A DNA stretch of 13,587 nucleotides, taken from Candidatus Aenigmatarchaeota archaeon. GTDB lineage: Archaea > Aenigmatarchaeota > Aenigmatarchaeia > QMZP01 > JAUXAV01. Below, in pieces: positions 12,220 to 13,587 of the stretch (positions within the stretch are counted from its first letter, which is position 1; each line of letters begins with the position of its first letter). Under the pieces are notes generated by a model. It had not been told where the DNA came from, did not search any database, and was given only the letters and a program-made list of their open reading frames with translations. The stretch lies in the NCBI GenBank assembly GCA_030619735.1, contig JAUXAV010000020.1, positions 1 to 13,587 on the forward strand, read 5' to 3'. The position numbers were made by a program, and so were the translations under genes.

Positions 12220-13587
12220 ATGAAACTGAGATACAAGAACGATAAGGTTTTACTGGGACTTCTCTGCATTTTCTTTCTTGTAGTCTATATGTTCAGTTAT
12301 CCCCAGCATGCCTTTTATGGCGATGAAAACAGCTACCTGATATTAGGCCAGAAAATACTTGAGGGAAGATACATCCATGGTATATTTGACAGAGCCCCGA
12401 TGCTGCCCCTGATGGTTTCTGTACCCTATGCAATTGGTCTTGATACTTTCCAGATCAAGTTTATTTTGCCGCTGATAATAGGTCTCCTTTTCATATATTC
12501 AACGTTCCTTCTGGCAAAAAGAATATGCAAAAGACCTTTCATACCAGTAATGATAGTTTTGTCATTCCCCTTTTTCTGGCAGTGGGCTCCATTCGTACTG
12601 GTGGACGTACTTCTTGGTGTATTCTCCACGCTCTCTGCACTCTATCTTTACAAGGGAATAGAGGATGATAGGAGATACCTTACCTATTCCATACTCTTCC
12701 TTTCCCTAGCAATACTGACCAAGATTTCCGCTATTGTCTTGATACCTGCCTTTCTCCTCTACCTTATCATTAGGAAAAGGCTCTACATACTAAAGGACAG
12801 ATATTTCCTAAGGGGCCTTGCATTCTTCCTTGTTATTCTAATCCCTGTAACCGTCCTCACCTTCCTTTCCTCCGGAACCCTTGGCTTCAGGTTCATGTCG
12901 ATCAGCAGCTATTTCCGCATACCGCTTTATTACCTCCTGAACTTTGCCCTAGTCCCCTGGAGCCTCCTGTTCCTTTACGGTGCATACAAAACCCTGAGAG
13001 ATAGGAATGACAACAGCTACATCTTTTCCCTAACTGTCTTCCTTATAATCTTTGCACTCTTCAATCTGCTCGTATGGAAGGAGATGCGCTTCCTGATATT
13101 CTCCCTCCCCTTATTCGCAGTGGTTGCAGAGAAGAGCCTATCAAACCTCAGCAGAAAAACTGCCTATGCCTTGGCATCCATATTCTTTGCTGCTGGTTTT
13201 ATATTTTCCATGCTATTGCTTAATACGGTCTCATATGTCACATGGGGGGGAGATATACTCATAAGGGAGATGCTCGCATTGCCGGAGAATTCCAGTATTG
13301 TTTACGATGCATGCATACCTTACAACAAGGATATTAGAAGTCATGCAGTGGAGATGCCCATTAATGCTACTGGAGAATGGATAACAAACAGCAGTGCAGA
13401 TTATATTTTCCTTTCCTTATACGGCGAGCTGAAGAGAGAACCTAACATGAGCTATTACAAACCGATGCTGGGACCCATAGACATATCATTCCTTGAGACA
13501 GGCGATCCAAAATGGATACTGACCTGGTGGCCTGGATATAAATTTAACAGCGAATTATACCAATGGGTAAACTCCAATCTTCCTGTC
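12220..13587 (+). CDS. Second GT-C membrane glycosyltransferase (PMT/ArnT-like), 3' end outside window
   Basis: An open frame of 456 codons runs from the ATG at 12220 to the window edge without a stop. It is a polytopic membrane protein: helix 1 (about 10-26), then the outer loop FYGDENSYL with the acidic pair D35-E36 of GT-C enzymes, followed by many hydrophobic segments. LAILTKISAIVLIP parallels the LALATKINAY segment of the left-hand GT-C gene. LVDVLLGVFSTLSALYLYKG corresponds to the second conserved Asp-containing loop. After about residue 345 it becomes a soluble domain (LPENSSIVYDACIP). It probably uses a polyprenyl-phosphate sugar as donor; the neighbouring GT2 enzyme, transcribed divergently from a shared promoter region, is a natural supplier. 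ATG 12220 fits leaderless spacing from TTATATAA; ATG 12205 is the alternative. Confidence 0.83.
   Translation, partial: MKLRYKNDKVLLGLLCIFFLVVYMFSYPQHAFYGDENSYLILGQKILEGRYIHGIFDRAPMLPLMVSVPYAIGLDTFQIKFILPLIIGLLFIYSTFLLAKRICKRPFIPVMIVLSFPFFWQWAPFVLVDVLLGVFSTLSALYLYKGIEDDRRYLTYSILFLSLAILTKISAIVLIPAFLLYLIIRKRLYILKDRYFLRGLAFFLVILIPVTVLTFLSSGTLGFRFMSISSYFRIPLYYLLNFALVPWSLLFLYGAYKTLRDRNDNSYIFSLTVFLIIFALFNLLVWKEMRFLIFSLPLFAVVAEKSLSNLSRKTAYALASIFFAAGFIFSMLLLNTVSYVTWGGDILIREMLALPENSSIVYDACIPYNKDIRSHAVEMPINATGEWITNSSADYIFLSLYGELKREPNMSYYKPMLGPIDISFLETGDPKWILTWWPGYKFNSELYQWVNSNLPV

Noticed and set aside
12165..12269. N-terminal extension of the right-hand GT2 gene to an ATG at 12269
   Set aside because: The extra 35 residues have no GT2 similarity, would overlap the divergent GT-C gene and its promoter, and the ATG at 12164 has its own AGGTGTG ribosome site.

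Overview
The window looks like an archaeal chromosome segment. Most starts lack a convincing bacterial -35/-10. Instead they have an A/T-only TATA element about 25-28 nt upstream of the ATG (leaderless pattern), or a GGTGA/GGAGG-type Shine-Dalgarno. Arg codons are mostly AGG/AGA and Ile codons are often ATA. No rRNA or marker gene is present, so I cannot name the lineage; a euryarchaeal, DPANN-like or Altiarchaeota-like origin are all possible. I saw no tRNA, rRNA or CRISPR array.

The content is a cell-surface glycan/glycolipid locus of short, mostly divergent or convergent transcription units. From the left: (1) the 3' end of a radical SAM/SPASM protein (2-289) and a decayed IS630-type transposase tail (about 300-473). 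(2) A + strand operon (491-4330): a GT-C membrane glycosyltransferase, a SAM methyltransferase and a B12-binding-type radical SAM enzyme. (3) A - strand CDP-alcohol phosphotransferase (4333-5088), divergent from a small two-helix membrane protein (5154-5420). (4) A - strand pair (5421-7077): a GT2 polyprenyl-phosphate-sugar synthase and a separate flippase-like membrane protein, resembling AglD split in two. (5) A leaderless GT4 glycosyltransferase (7324-8406). (6) A - strand pair (8505-10682): an OPA-family organophosphate transporter and an unusual protein with an N-terminal ribbon-helix-helix DNA-binding domain fused to a LicC/PntC-like nucleotidyltransferase. (7) A leaderless HD-domain phosphohydrolase (10788-11411). 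(8) An AT-rich GT2 gene (11457-12164), divergent from a second GT-C glycosyltransferase (12220 to the window end).

How they may work together (inference): the GT2 enzymes load sugars onto polyprenyl phosphate, the flippase-like protein may help move or use them, and the two GT-C enzymes transfer them on the outer face. The GT4 enzyme builds glycan on the cytoplasmic side. The OPA transporter, RHH-nucleotidyltransferase and CDP-alcohol phosphotransferase together suggest import of a phosphorylated alcohol, its activation as a CDP-alcohol, and transfer of the phospho-alcohol to a lipid or glycan. The radical SAM enzyme and the methyltransferase would be tailoring enzymes. The most unusual item is the DNA-binding/nucleotidyltransferase fusion, which could couple substrate activation to regulation of its own promoter.
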